Position numbers and translations under genes: made by a program
Shown here: one piece after another, positions 26,856 to 36,571 of the stretch
Layout of the letters: every line of letters starts with the position of its first letter
Position numbering within the stretch: position 1 is the stretch's first letter
Assembly (NCBI GenBank): GCA_002338655.1
Contig: DDIU01000004.1
Coordinates: 1 to 64,000 of the forward strand
Source: Flammeovirgaceae bacterium UBA1842
Lineage (GTDB): Bacteria; Bacteroidota; Bacteroidia; Cytophagales; Cyclobacteriaceae
Direction: 5' to 3'
Length of the DNA: 64,000 nucleotides
The notes under the pieces: generated by a model
The model's database searches: none
What the model saw: the letters and a program-made list of their open reading frames with translations, nothing else
Told to the model about the DNA's origin: nothing

Positions 26856-26940
26856 TCCCTTTCCAGAAAATATATACTAAGTTGTTGCCCTCTGTGTTCC
26901 TCAGCGAACTCCGTGGTTAATTACTGATATTACTTGGCTA

Positions 26941-28125
26941 TCAATCTAAAGCTGCCACCCCAGGCAACACTTTGCCTTCCATATACTCCAACAAAGCACC
27001 TCCACCAGTTGAAACGTAGGAAACCTGATCACCATAACCCAAGTTGTTAACGGCAGCTGCAGAGTCACCACCACCAATTAATGAAAACCCACCATTGTTC
27101 GTGGCTTCCACCACTGCTTTAGCCACAGTATTAGTACCATTGGCAAATTTTTCCATTTCGAACACGCCCATTGGGCCATTCCAAAGAATTGTTTTTGACT
27201 TCCTGATCACATTTGAAAACACTTCGGCAGCTTGTGGCCCGATATCCAATCCCATCCAACCATCAGGAATACTGGTGTTGGCCACTGTATCTGTGTTGGC
27301 ATCATTACTAAATTGATCGGCAATTACAGAATCAAAAGGAAGCTCAAGATTGACCCCTTTTTCCTTAGCTTTTTTGATCAATTCCTTTGCCAGGTCGAGT
27401 TTATCAGCCTCTACTAATGAAGAACCTATATTACCTCCCATCGCTTTAAAGAAGGTGTAGGACATGCCGCCACCTATGATTAGGTTGTCCACTTTATCCA
27501 GTAATTTTTCAATGATTAGAATCTTGTCAGAGATTTTTGCCCCGCCCATAATGGCAGTAAATGGCCGTTCAGATTTCTCCAATACTTTTCTGGCATTTTC
27601 AAGCTCAGCCGCCATTACATAGCCACATACTTTCTCATTAAAAAATTGAGCCACTATACTCGTAGAGGCATGGGCACGATGAGCTGTACCAAATGCATCA
27701 TTGACATAGACATCACCCAGTCTTGCTAATTGTTTTGCAAATTCAATATCGCCTTTTTCCTCCTCTTTATAGAATCTAAGATTTTCAACGAGCAGTATTT
27801 CACCGCTTTTTAGCTCATTGGCTAGTTTTACTGCTTCATCACCGATGCAATCATCTGCAAACTTGACTTGAGTAGAAAATCTACCACTTAAATCACTAAC
27901 TAAGTGCTTTAGCGAGAATTTCTCTTCAGGGCCATTCTTAGGCCTTCCTAGGTGTGACATTAGCACCACTGATCCTCCATCAGACAGTATTTTCTTTATG
28001 GTAGGTACCGCTGCCTTAATTCTTGTATCATCGGTGATTTCAAATTGGTCATTTAATGGAACATTAAAATCTACCCTGATAAGCGCTTTTTTTCCCTTAA
28101 AGTCGATGCTGTCAATTGTATTCAT
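26941..28125 (-). CDS. pgk: Phosphoglycerate kinase
   Basis: Pgk transfers phosphate from 1,3-bisphosphoglycerate to ADP in glycolysis. The 394-residue product has RVDFNVPL (about residues 17-24), MSHLGRPK (about 56-63), the AFGTAHRAHAS region, GGAKISDK (about 191-198), and the C-terminal nucleotide loop GGGDSAAAV (about 350-358). Its length is normal. It is the last gene of a short minus-strand pair with the Sua5-type gene, 23 bases apart. Confidence 0.97.
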   Translation of the reverse strand: MNTIDSIDFKGKKALIRVDFNVPLNDQFEITDDTRIKAAVPTIKKILSDGGSVVLMSHLGRPKNGPEEKFSLKHLVSDLSGRFSTQVKFADDCIGDEAVKLANELKSGEILLVENLRFYKEEEKGDIEFAKQLARLGDVYVNDAFGTAHRAHASTSIVAQFFNEKVCGYVMAAELENARKVLEKSERPFTAIMGGAKISDKILIIEKLLDKVDNLIIGGGMSYTFFKAMGGNIGSSLVEADKLDLAKELIKKAKEKGVNLELPFDSVIADQFSNDANTDTVANTSIPDGWMGLDIGPQAAEVFSNVIRKSKTILWNGPMGVFEMEKFANGTNTVAKAVVEATNNGGFSLIGGGDSAAAVNNLGYGDQVSYVSTGGGALLEYMEGKVLPGVAALD

Positions 28126-28148
28126 GTATCAATTATTATGTTTTAAAT

Positions 28149-29102
28149 TCAATGTTTTTTAGCTGTAGCTCTAGTTAATCTGTCATTGATGGCTAGTCCG
28201 AGTCCATGTTTCGGTACTAGTTCAGTAATTATCAAATCAATAGGTTGCTCATCTAACCATCTTAAACTCGCAAATAGGTTTTTGGCAGCAGTTTTCAATT
28301 CTCCATCGGCCGCCAGTGTTTTTTGATAATCCGCACTGTATTCATCTTTAAAGGAGAGGATACCAATGACCTTATTTTTGTTTTCAGCTAGTAGCGTAGG
28401 AATATCACCCAATAGAATCGGTTTTGTGGGGCTATAATGATTGAGCAACATTCCCGGAGATTTTGGGTTGGAATTGGAATGGTTTTTTACAGTAACAGAA
28501 CCAACAACAGCCTCAATTTCATCTACACTTAATCCTCCCAGACGATGAATGATCACTTCGCCATTTTCAAAGCCAACAATGGTGGATTCTATGCCAATGG
28601 TACAGTCACCACCATCCAATATGTACTTTATCTTACTGCCCAATTGATTTTCAACATGTTGGGCATTAGTGGGGCTGATGTATCCAAATGGGTTGGCGCT
28701 GGGTGCCACCAGAGGAAAATCCAATTTTGATAATAAGGCCAATGTTATTTCTTTACCAGGGACTCTAACCGCAACATGATCCAACCCCGAAGTAACCAGA
28801 TCAGGAATGATGGATTTTTTTTTCAACAACAGTGTCAAAGGGCCAGGCCAAAATTTTTCCGCAAGCAGCTTTGCTTTTTCTGGGACGTGAGTTACTAATT
28901 CTTCGGCCTGCTGATAATTAGCGACATGCACAATCAAAGGATCAAAGGCGGGGCGGTTTTTGGTGGCAAAAATACTGGCCACAGCATCAGGATTGAAGGC
29001 ATTTCCCGCCAATCCGTACACGGTTTCTGTTGGAATAGCCACAAGATGCCCTTCCTGAAGTAGGCCCTGTGCCGTATCTATATTGTTGCCGATTTCTGCC
29101 AT
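28149..29102 (-). CDS. L-threonylcarbamoyladenylate synthase (Sua5/YrdC)
   Basis: The enzyme makes threonylcarbamoyl-AMP for the t6A modification of tRNAs reading ANN codons. The 317-residue product has an N-terminal YrdC domain with AIPTETVYGLAGNAF (about residues 22-36), ATKNRPAFDPLIVHV (about 46-60) and VAPSANPFGYISPTNA (about 129-144), then a C-terminal Sua5 domain after a linker containing SPGMLLNHYSPTKP. I chose ATG at 29102; an ATG six codons upstream is also in frame. pgk follows on the same strand. Confidence 0.9.
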   Translation of the reverse strand: MAEIGNNIDTAQGLLQEGHLVAIPTETVYGLAGNAFNPDAVASIFATKNRPAFDPLIVHVANYQQAEELVTHVPEKAKLLAEKFWPGPLTLLLKKKSIIPDLVTSGLDHVAVRVPGKEITLALLSKLDFPLVAPSANPFGYISPTNAQHVENQLGSKIKYILDGGDCTIGIESTIVGFENGEVIIHRLGGLSVDEIEAVVGSVTVKNHSNSNPKSPGMLLNHYSPTKPILLGDIPTLLAENKNKVIGILSFKDEYSADYQKTLAADGELKTAAKNLFASLRWLDEQPIDLIITELVPKHGLGLAINDRLTRATAKKH

Positions 29103-29177
29103 TCCAAATAAGTTGTGCAAACTTATTGATTTTATTGATAAACCGAGTTTAAGACTTGTATCAAATGCCCTTTACGG

Positions 29178-29209
29178 TATGGAATTTTGATGTTAATATC
29201 AATTCCATA
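29178..29209. repeat. AT-rich imperfect hairpin
   Basis: TATGGAATT... and ...AATTCCATA form an imperfect stem (two-base bulge) between the Sua5-type gene and a small membrane-peptide gene. It has no T tail, so it is not an obvious terminator. Confidence 0.3.
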
Positions 29210-29269
29210 AATAATTAATGAATGACGCAGAGAATATCTATATTTACTAACAAGTAAAACCGAACAATC

Positions 29270-29431
29270 ATGAGCAACAAAACACGATCAATTCTAAAGT
29301 TAGTAGCAATATTAATTGTTGTCTTAACTGTTTTAATGAAGCTGTCCATTATTATAATACCTGCCCTTGTTCCGCATTTGTTGTGGATGGTGATTATTGC
29401 TTTCGGACTTCTTTTTATTTCAGGGAAATAG
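29270..29431 (+). CDS. Small hydrophobic membrane peptide (53 residues)
   Basis: The frame ATG(29270)-TAG(29431) encodes 53 residues: a basic N-terminus MSNKTRSILK followed by two hydrophobic stretches (about 11-31 and 34-50) ending in GK. This pattern fits a small membrane protein. The frame is preceded by AACCGAACAATC with no Shine-Dalgarno, which is normal here. It converges with and overlaps the NUDIX gene end by 12 bases. Short two-helix peptides of this kind are common in Bacteroidetes; the function is unknown. Confidence 0.55.
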   Translation: MSNKTRSILKLVAILIVVLTVLMKLSIIIIPALVPHLLWMVIIAFGLLFISGK

Positions 29432-29968
29432 CCTTAAGGTTTTATTAACCATACGTGCAATGGAATCGTTTTGATCGGTAATGGTGTGTAATTCACTGAG
29501 TGGAACCCATGCCAGGTCTTTTGATTCCGAGCTAACTATCAATGCGTCTTTTTCATCGGCTTTAAATAAGAAGCGCACATCATAATGTAGGTGTTCGGCC
29601 ACCTCGTTCTTAGCTGGAATGGTATGGATGTCAATGTCAAATATTGCCTCGGATAGGAGCTCAATGTGCTTTAATCCAGACTCCTCCAAGGCCTCGGTTT
29701 TTGCTACCTTAACAATGTCTGTTTCCCCATCCGCATGGCCACCAAGCTGTAGCCATTTATTCAATTTGTTATGGTGCGTGAGTAAAGCTTTGTCACCACT
29801 TTCATTTAATATCCATGAAGAGCCTGTGATATGCCCCTTGGCAAGCGACCTCTCAAAGCAATCCGTATTCTCATTGATAAAAGTTAAAAAAGAAGCCCTG
29901 AATCTTTTTTCAATTTCAGACTCAGGGCTATAGTTTTTAAGTTTGTCGATCAGTTCTTTTCTGTGCAA
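29420..29968 (-). CDS. NUDIX hydrolase
   Basis: The 182-residue protein has a NUDIX box, LGGHADGETDIVKVAKTEAL followed by EESGL (about residues 75-100). The acidic core residues E-E are present, but the usual arginine of the REUxEE part is threonine (TEALEE). NUDIX enzymes hydrolyse nucleoside diphosphates linked to another group; the substrate is not predictable. The GGH form of the box occurs in a group of Bacteroidetes and proteobacterial members. It is followed upstream on the minus strand by a small secreted protein gene ending 1 base before its start, suggesting co-transcription. Confidence 0.85.
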   Translation of the reverse strand: MHRKELIDKLKNYSPESEIEKRFRASFLTFINENTDCFERSLAKGHITGSSWILNESGDKALLTHHNKLNKWLQLGGHADGETDIVKVAKTEALEESGLKHIELLSEAIFDIDIHTIPAKNEVAEHLHYDVRFLFKADEKDALIVSSESKDLAWVPLSELHTITDQNDSIARMVNKTLRLFP

Positions 29969-29969
29969 T

Positions 29970-30326
29970 TTATTCGATAATTATAGTCACTTTATTCATT
30001 TTCCCTTCTGCTAATTTATCGGTTTGCACACCAGCTCCCACATTGCTTTTGTCCCCTTTGGTGGCATTTACAAAGTAAACCTTGGCTTCCAAATCTTTAA
30101 ATCTTGCATTACCTCTTTTATCCGTATATACTACTTCCGTAACTGGATTGGTTTCATTTCGGTAGTCTTCTTCTGTATTGAACAGTTGGATCGCCACACC
30201 CTCTTCAATATTTCCCAATTCGTTTCTAACAGTGATTTTCATGGAGGTATTCAAAAGTTGAATACTACTAAAAGCCATTAAACCAGTAAGTAATACACTT
30301 GCAATTATTGTTTTCATCATTTTCAT
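29970..30326 (-). CDS. Small secreted beta-domain protein
   Basis: This 118-residue product has a signal peptide (MKMMKTIIASVLLTGLMAFSS) and a single Ig- or transthyretin-like beta domain: MKITVRNELGNIEEGVAIQL, then VVYTDKRGNARFKDLEAKVY and a KVTIIIE end. The pattern of a strand, V/Y-TD-G-A-F/KDL and a final strand resembles carboxypeptidase-regulatory-like domains common in Bacteroidetes secreted proteins. It has no catalytic residues. It lies 14 bases downstream of the giant T9SS cargo gene and could be co-transcribed. The function is unknown. Confidence 0.65.
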   Translation of the reverse strand: MKMMKTIIASVLLTGLMAFSSIQLLNTSMKITVRNELGNIEEGVAIQLFNTEEDYRNETNPVTEVVYTDKRGNARFKDLEAKVYFVNATKGDKSNVGAGVQTDKLAEGKMNKVTIIIE

Positions 30327-30340
30327 ATTTATAAAAAGTT

Positions 30341-33300
30341 TTATCTTATTAATGTTACGCCTCCACGTCTTTCTTTAATTCCTTCTTCCGGTTTAGCCGC
30401 ACTTTTAAAATTAATCCTATAGGCATAAGTGCCACCGGGAAGCGGTCTGGATGCTTCATTATTATAAGAACCATTCCATTGAAAGTCAAGTTGATCTGAC
30501 TGGAAAACCATTTCCCCCCAACGGTTGAAAATAAAAATTTCGAAGTCCTCATCGGCAACAAGTACCGGGAAGACGAAAAAGGTGTCATTTTTGCCATCCC
30601 CATTAGGGCTAAAGGCCGTAGGTGCATTGATACGTGCTTTACAATCCTCAATGATATTGATTTCTGCAATAGTGACACAACCTAAAAAGTTAGTCAACTC
30701 GGCAGTAATGCCCCCATTATTTAAGATGATCAATGAATCACCAGCATCATTGAATCTATAATCCCCTGAATTGCCTGTAATCTCATTACCATTTGACCTA
30801 AACCACCGTACCGTTTCAAATCCGGAAGGAGGACTTGGTAACGTTACAATTTGATTAGCAGAAACTGGATCATCAGGGCATAACACATAACGTGAGGCAA
30901 ATGGGTTAGGGCTTGGTGAATTAAAAATTACTTCAAGGCCACCGATATTATCACAAGTAGTGACTCCATTGCCAGCGGCCACAAAAGTATAGATGCCGGC
31001 TGTAGTTACTATTACCGTATCAGGATCACTACTGTTATTGGCTAAAAATGTAGGCTGTGAAGGACCACTTACCGTAATACTCTCTGCATTGGTAGATGAA
31101 TATATTATTTGAGCAGGTTGATCATCACAAACTATTACTTCAGTTGGTAAGGTTAAATTCACCAGTGGGGGTGAGGTTACCGTCAAATCCGGAATAGCAA
31201 CGGTGCAATTATTGGCATCAGATATTTCAAGAATATATGTACCAATGGCTGCGGGTATCGTAAAATTAATACTGGACTCAGTACCCGTAGCTACTACAGA
31301 AGAATTGGCCTGTAATCTCAACACATAACGCATGTCCAATAATGGTGAGCCGTTTACCACTACACTTATTCCACCGTTTTGGCCATCACAGTCGGTAGGT
31401 ATTACGGTCGCAACTGGATTATAGGGAGCAGGATCATTTAGCACCGTTGCGTCAGTTTGCATACAACCGGTAAGCGCATTGATAACTGTAACTGTATAAC
31501 CTCCTGCTGACAGATTAGGAATGGGGATAATGATTGGAGCGGTAACTGTATCTGGACTTACTGCGACTGGCCCACTTACTGAATAGATGAACGAGCCGGT
31601 ACTGCTGATATTAATATCAAAACTACCATCATTAAGACCGCAGCCAGAAGGATTGTTTTCCGATTCTATGGTAAAGCTGGGTAACGGACTGATGGTGAAT
31701 ACCTGTTGAACCGAGGAAACAGGAACATCAAATGTACTACACTCAGGTATAATATCTACAATAGCAGTATACTGACCCGGGTTGGTCAATACAAAACTGA
31801 ATTGTCCATCATCGGTAACTGCACTTCTAAGTACTTCAACTCCTGTGTTATCAATAATTCTCCATCTGTACCTTTCAAGGCTTGATACATTGACTACACT
31901 AAAGTCATTGGTCTCCCCTGAACACCCATTAGTAACGCTAATGAGCAGATTTGGTGGGGCTGAATTAAACTGGTTAATAAAATTGGGTAGACCCAATGTG
32001 CTTGAAGTGCCACCAGCTAAAGCAAATCCCGATACTGTAAACCCAGCAGTATTACCTGGTGTGGAATTGTCAGGGATACCATTGGGGTTGTTAATAGTAG
32101 CCAAGTTTGGCGCCCCATCTTTAGCGATATATATCTGCCCGTCTGGGCCTTGTTGCATAGCACCCATATCTATCCCTGTTTCAAAAGCTATTTCTTCGCG
32201 GGTGCTCCTAATGTAATCAGGGTCGGTAATCTCACCAACAACCGTTGTGGTATCGATCTCCCACCAAAAGACCTTAGTTCCCGTTCCACCAGCATTTCTT
32301 AAAGTGGCAAATAGTTTATTTTCGTCAGGAGAAAACTCTACGCCATATACTTCACCCGTTTCAGGGCCAAAGTCCAATGGAACAGGTCGGGTAACCACAC
32401 CACTGGAGTCAACGAATTGAAATAATTCTACATAATTTTCCGTGTTGGAAATGGATAACGCCACCGCTAATTTTCCTGAATTGGATAATTTCATATATCC
32501 GTGACTTGCACTGGGAACGGTAGAGGTGTGTGAGATTCCAATATTCGTTATTACAGGATTGCCCACCCCGAGGGCGGTAATGGGGTAAGCCCGGAAATTA
32601 TTGTTACCAAACTCATGCACTATAACCCAGTTATTATTGCCTGTTATCCTTTCAGTATTTCCATTGTAAAGTACAGTGGTAATCACATTGCCTAGTGCAT
32701 CCCGAACTAGATCCCCAAGGCCTTGACGCTCTTTTAAATCGTACATTACGAAGCTGAATTCATATTCAAATCCATTGGAGACACTATACACCTGCTTGGA
32801 AAGAAAAATATAATAGAGCGTAGCATCGCCAGGAACAGGTACAATAAACGAAGATTGAGTAGCCCCATTTTCACCACCTATATTTGTTGCAAACGGGATT
32901 CCATTCTGGCCCTCCCGATCGTAGACGCTTTCTCCATCCGTATAAAATATAGGATTGCCGTTGTCATCACAATAAATGGCGCACCCTTCTGGGGACTGCA
33001 TTTGATTACCGCCATTATAAATATTTGGATCACCAAAAGGGATGGGAACTGGTGACCCTGGTGGCGTGTCGGCCATCGGATTAAAGTCAATGCCTGCATT
33101 ATTACCAAAATACCATATAAATGCCCGCTGCTCAATGGCCCTATATTCCACTACCTGCAGCGGCCCGTAGGCTTCGCAGCCATTTCCATCAGTACCAATG
33201 ACATAATAGCTTCCCGGCTCGGTTATGGTCGTTGTGGGGCCCGCATTGGCGTCATCTTGATTAGACCAACGAAAGGTAACACTCCCTGCGTTAGTGCCTG

Positions 33301-34774
33301 ATGCAGTAGCGGTGTAGTCCTTTGGAAAATCTTCGGGGCAAAGGGTATCGGCCTGTGGGAAACCTGAAATGGTAATATCAAAATCTATGATATCAACTGG
33401 TTTGGTCGCAGTCGCCACCGTTCCATTAAGGAAGGCCGCCAGTGTAACATTATACTGCCCGGCTGTGGTGTAGGTATTTATTCCATTCAATTGCCTTGAA
33501 ACGTTGCCATCGCCAAAATCCCAAAACACACTATCCGCTTGTGGTTTAATATCTGGGAAGAATAGGGTAGGCACATTGGCACATGTTCCTGAAAAGGAGA
33601 AATCTACATTTAGCATCGGGTCAATAGCTGGAAGAAAGGCTGGAAATTGCCTTCCGGCAAAGTTTTGATTTCCCAATGGTCTACGATCATAAAGGGTCTG
33701 GCTTACGGTTGTATCTGGATCATTGATCCTCCCTAATCTAAAAACCCCACCAGCCGTTTCATACAAGTGATATATGGTACTATCCGGACCCAGTTGTAAG
33801 CCGTAGCTTCTCACCAACTGCTGGCCACTGACCACCCTTAAATGAGGGGTAGGGTCCGTAAAATTGATTTGCATCAGTGAGTCACTGGCATCGCCAAAGT
33901 TTCCTGAAACATATAAAATTTGTCCGTTGTTAGACCATTCTGTATCGTAGATATTGCTACCTAAATTTATGCTAGTGTTAGTGCCGGGCACAGTAGTTAC
34001 CAAGGCCAATACGCCAGATGAAGTATCTATCGATAGGATGGTGACTTCTTCAGCAGGATTAGTTGGTGAAACCGCTATTTGGTTGGTTAGCGCATTATAG
34101 GAAAAGTTGGCCACAGCCGTGGGGGCACCTGCTATCGCAGTTGATGTGGTGCTTATGGCTCCCAAATTGTCAACAGAGGTCACATTGAAATTTAATGAAG
34201 CCTCATCGTAACTAATTAACCAAAATCCATCTAGCGCAGCATTGGAAATGATTATCATTCCTTCTGATAGCGTTCCTGTGGGTAAGTTAGTGATATCATT
34301 TACAGGAGTTACTAAATTTCCTTGTCCGGGAGCTGGAAACCCATTGGTAAAAGTACTATAGGCTGTTTTATCAAAAACCGATCTCCTGATGTTGGTACCA
34401 TCATTGGTGAAAATATAGTACTGATTTGAATCCGCAGGATTGGAACAAATGGCCACGCCTTGATTAAAATTTGGATTACCAATTAGTGAAGGTGTTAAGG
34501 CATTATTAAATTTATCGTAAACCGTAATACCATCAGTATAAAACAGTAAATTTCCTGTGATGGGGTCAGTAGCTACTGCTGAAGCGCCAGTACCGAGGTT
34601 AACGGGCAGGGTGACATTCTCAGTAGTATAGTTGGGCCTTACAAACCTAAAATTGCGCTGATTGCTTCCAAAGTACCAATTGAGGTTGGAATAACTTTGT
34701 GCCAGAACAGGAATAAAACCACCAACTAGAAAAACAAAAAGCAGAATTAATCTGCGAATATCACCATGGAGCAT
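30341..34774 (-). CDS. Giant T9SS-secreted protein with type B sorting domain and PKD domain
   Basis: The 1,477-residue surface or secreted protein has a signal peptide (MLHGDIRRLILLFVFLVGGF and on to VLAQ), two related beta-propeller-like modules each opening with WYFG (about residues 34 and 554) and containing LLFYTDG/IFYTDGESVYD motifs, a PKD domain between them (about 390-470, VFWDFGDGN), Ig-like and SprB-like repeats (about 950-1360), and a C-terminal type B sorting domain with FSPNGDGKNDTFFV, IFNRWGEMVF and GGTYAYRI motifs (about 1385-1477). I chose the ATG at 34774 because it starts the signal peptide; an in-frame start at 34828 adds 18 polar residues. A PorP/SprF-type gene is divergently placed next to it, supporting use of the type IX system. 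It may serve in gliding or adhesion. Confidence 0.9.
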   Translation of the reverse strand: MLHGDIRRLILLFVFLVGGFIPVLAQSYSNLNWYFGSNQRNFRFVRPNYTTENVTLPVNLGTGASAVATDPITGNLLFYTDGITVYDKFNNALTPSLIGNPNFNQGVAICSNPADSNQYYIFTNDGTNIRRSVFDKTAYSTFTNGFPAPGQGNLVTPVNDITNLPTGTLSEGMIIISNAALDGFWLISYDEASLNFNVTSVDNLGAISTTSTAIAGAPTAVANFSYNALTNQIAVSPTNPAEEVTILSIDTSSGVLALVTTVPGTNTSINLGSNIYDTEWSNNGQILYVSGNFGDASDSLMQINFTDPTPHLRVVSGQQLVRSYGLQLGPDSTIYHLYETAGGVFRLGRINDPDTTVSQTLYDRRPLGNQNFAGRQFPAFLPAIDPMLNVDFSFSGTCANVPTLFFPDIKPQADSVFWDFGDGNVSRQLNGINTYTTAGQYNVTLAAFLNGTVATATKPVDIIDFDITISGFPQADTLCPEDFPKDYTATASGTNAGSVTFRWSNQDDANAGPTTTITEPGSYYVIGTDGNGCEAYGPLQVVEYRAIEQRAFIWYFGNNAGIDFNPMADTPPGSPVPIPFGDPNIYNGGNQMQSPEGCAIYCDDNGNPIFYTDGESVYDREGQNGIPFATNIGGENGATQSSFIVPVPGDATLYYIFLSKQVYSVSNGFEYEFSFVMYDLKERQGLGDLVRDALGNVITTVLYNGNTERITGNNNWVIVHEFGNNNFRAYPITALGVGNPVITNIGISHTSTVPSASHGYMKLSNSGKLAVALSISNTENYVELFQFVDSSGVVTRPVPLDFGPETGEVYGVEFSPDENKLFATLRNAGGTGTKVFWWEIDTTTVVGEITDPDYIRSTREEIAFETGIDMGAMQQGPDGQIYIAKDGAPNLATINNPNGIPDNSTPGNTAGFTVSGFALAGGTSSTLGLPNFINQFNSAPPNLLISVTNGCSGETNDFSVVNVSSLERYRWRIIDNTGVEVLRSAVTDDGQFSFVLTNPGQYTAIVDIIPECSTFDVPVSSVQQVFTISPLPSFTIESENNPSGCGLNDGSFDINISSTGSFIYSVSGPVAVSPDTVTAPIIIPIPNLSAGGYTVTVINALTGCMQTDATVLNDPAPYNPVATVIPTDCDGQNGGISVVVNGSPLLDMRYVLRLQANSSVVATGTESSINFTIPAAIGTYILEISDANNCTVAIPDLTVTSPPLVNLTLPTEVIVCDDQPAQIIYSSTNAESITVSGPSQPTFLANNSSDPDTVIVTTAGIYTFVAAGNGVTTCDNIGGLEVIFNSPSPNPFASRYVLCPDDPVSANQIVTLPSPPSGFETVRWFRSNGNEITGNSGDYRFNDAGDSLIILNNGGITAELTNFLGCVTIAEINIIEDCKARINAPTAFSPNGDGKNDTFFVFPVLVADEDFEIFIFNRWGEMVFQSDQLDFQWNGSYNNEASRPLPGGTYAYRINFKSAAKPEEGIKERRGGVTLIR

Positions 34775-34913
34775 TCTCGAAAAATTTATATTCAAATAAT
34801 TAACTGTTAATTGGGGTTCTGATTGCAACCAAGATCAAGAAAATTTATTATTCTCAATACTAAATTATACAAATAAGCGCAAAGTGCCGTTATGCAATGA
34901 GTCTAAGTTTGTT

Positions 34914-34921
34914 TATTTTTG
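34914..34921 (+). promoter_or_regulatory. Bacteroidetes-type -7 box upstream of porP/sprF-like gene
   Basis: TATTTTTG matches TAnnTTTG and lies 67 bases before the start of the PorP/SprF-like gene, in the 214-base region shared with the divergent T9SS cargo gene. The -33 element is not clear. Confidence 0.4.
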
Positions 34922-34988
34922 GAAGCTATACATGTTTCATTATTAATACATATTTTGCTATTTAGAGCAAATAATACACCAACTCTGT

Positions 34989-36032
34989 ATGCGTAAATAT
35001 TTAACGGTAATATGCTTGTTTATGCTATCAGCTCCGCTGATGGTAACTGCACAAGATCCGCAATTTTCGCAATTTTACTCAGCGCCCTTGTATTTAAACC
35101 CCGCATTTGCAGGGGCCACACAACAAGCAAGGATAGGGTTGAACTATCGGAATCAATGGCCGGCAATTGATGCTAACTTTGTGACAATGTCAGCTTATTT
35201 TGATACCTATTTAGAGGATTATAACAGTGGGGTTGGGTTTTTATTGATGCGTGATACTGAAGGGCAAGCAGGATTAAAATCAACGAGTGTCGGCCTGCAG
35301 TATGCCTACCAACTCTATTTAACGCCTTGGCTTACGTTTAGGCCGGGAGTCCAAATTGGGTTTTATAATAGAAATGTCAATTTCAATGATTTGACCTTTG
35401 GAGATCAATTTAATCCCGTGACTGGTGAAATTGAAAACCCATCGGCTGAAACCTTTGGGAATTTGAGTAAAAATTTCATTGACCTTTCTTTTGGAGGTGT
35501 TTTCTATACTGGCAATGCTTGGCTGGGAGGTACTTTTAATCACATCAATAAACCAAATACAGCATTTGATAATGGCTCCAATCCAAAACAACTCCCTATG
35601 AAAATATCGGTACATGGGGGATTAAAAATCCCTTTCAAACCGGGGATAATGGGTTCGGGTATTTACACCAGGCCACAGGAAAGAAGTTTGACACCTACCT
35701 TTCAGTACAAAAAACAAGGTGAATTTGATCAGATGGATTTAGGGCTCTACCTCACTTTGGAGCCACTCATTTTTGGTACCTTTTACCGTGGTATTCCTAC
35801 CAAATCAATTCAAGGGTTTAATAACAATGAATCCATTGTATTTTTAGTTGGGTTCACCAAAAAAGGAAAGGATGATGCTTTGAATATTGGCTATAGCTAT
35901 GATTATACCATTTCCAAGCTGGGTGCGAGCAGTGGTGGTGCACATGAAGTTTCCTTATCTTATTCCTGGTCCAACCGTGATCCAAGGAAGCCACCTAAGA
36001 ATGTTATGCAAATCCCTTGTCCCGACTTTTAA
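34989..36032 (+). CDS. PorP/SprF family type IX secretion membrane protein
   Basis: The 347-residue outer-membrane protein has a signal peptide ending near VTAQ (residue 21), then DPQFSQFYSAPLYLNPAFAGA (the PorP/SprF hallmark start; about 22-42), and alternating beta strands of a barrel. PorP/SprF proteins work with the type IX secretion system; SprF-like members assist surface localisation of an adjacent gliding adhesin. The neighbour is a type B cargo on the opposite strand, so they probably function together. It ends 37 bases before a SUI1-like gene. Confidence 0.9.
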   Translation: MRKYLTVICLFMLSAPLMVTAQDPQFSQFYSAPLYLNPAFAGATQQARIGLNYRNQWPAIDANFVTMSAYFDTYLEDYNSGVGFLLMRDTEGQAGLKSTSVGLQYAYQLYLTPWLTFRPGVQIGFYNRNVNFNDLTFGDQFNPVTGEIENPSAETFGNLSKNFIDLSFGGVFYTGNAWLGGTFNHINKPNTAFDNGSNPKQLPMKISVHGGLKIPFKPGIMGSGIYTRPQERSLTPTFQYKKQGEFDQMDLGLYLTLEPLIFGTFYRGIPTKSIQGFNNNESIVFLVGFTKKGKDDALNIGYSYDYTISKLGASSGGAHEVSLSYSWSNRDPRKPPKNVMQIPCPDF

Positions 36033-36069
36033 CAGTCGCATTTTAAGCTTGAAACAGAAATAAATCAGT

Positions 36070-36420
36070 ATGTCCAGAAAGAATCAGTGGAAAAATAGAG
36101 ATGGTGTGGTTTACTCTACCAGCGATAATTTTGAGTATTCCAATTCCGGTGACGGAGAGATGGATACACTTGATCCCAATCAGCAAAACCTTAAGGTATT
36201 GCTCGACAAAAAAGCACGTGGGGGCAAAAAAGTTACACTTATTGAAGGTTTCATTGGCACGGAAGCTGACCTCAAAGAGCTGGGCAAGCTATTGAAATCG
36301 AAATGCGGAGTGGGAGGGACTTCAAAAAATGGCGAAATACTTATTCAGGGGGATTTTAGAAAGAAGGTATTGGAAATCCTACATGACGAAGGCTATAAGG
36401 CCAGACAATCAGGAGGATAA
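36070..36420 (+). CDS. SUI1/eIF1-like translation factor (YciH family)
   Basis: The 116-residue protein has a variable N-terminal tail (1-40) and a SUI1 domain (about 42-112): LKVLLDKKARGGKKVTLIEGF, LGKLLKSKCGVGGTSKNGEI, IQGDFRKKVLEIL. The domain matches eukaryotic eIF1 and bacterial YciH. Bacterial members are thought to affect initiation fidelity or repress translation in stress; the precise role here is not known. The N-terminal extension is typical of Bacteroidetes members. It stands between the PorP-like gene and a secreted protein gene. Confidence 0.9.
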   Translation: MSRKNQWKNRDGVVYSTSDNFEYSNSGDGEMDTLDPNQQNLKVLLDKKARGGKKVTLIEGFIGTEADLKELGKLLKSKCGVGGTSKNGEILIQGDFRKKVLEILHDEGYKARQSGG

Positions 36421-36571
36421 TTTATTAATCAACATTATTTTTTGCCAGGTTCAGTAAGCAGATGTCTCGTTTCGGTATGAACATATGCCACTAGAGGGCA
36501 AGACACTATCCATTATGATACGTTTTGGAGTTATTTGTATCATGGAGAAGTTGGACAACATAATAGACTAC

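Noticed and set aside
26889..26922. Stretch with TGTGTTCCTCAGCGAACTCC and GTGGTTAA between pyrB and pgk
   Set aside because: It resembles a dispersed intergenic sequence common in Bacteroidetes, and no structure or gene could be supported from one copy.
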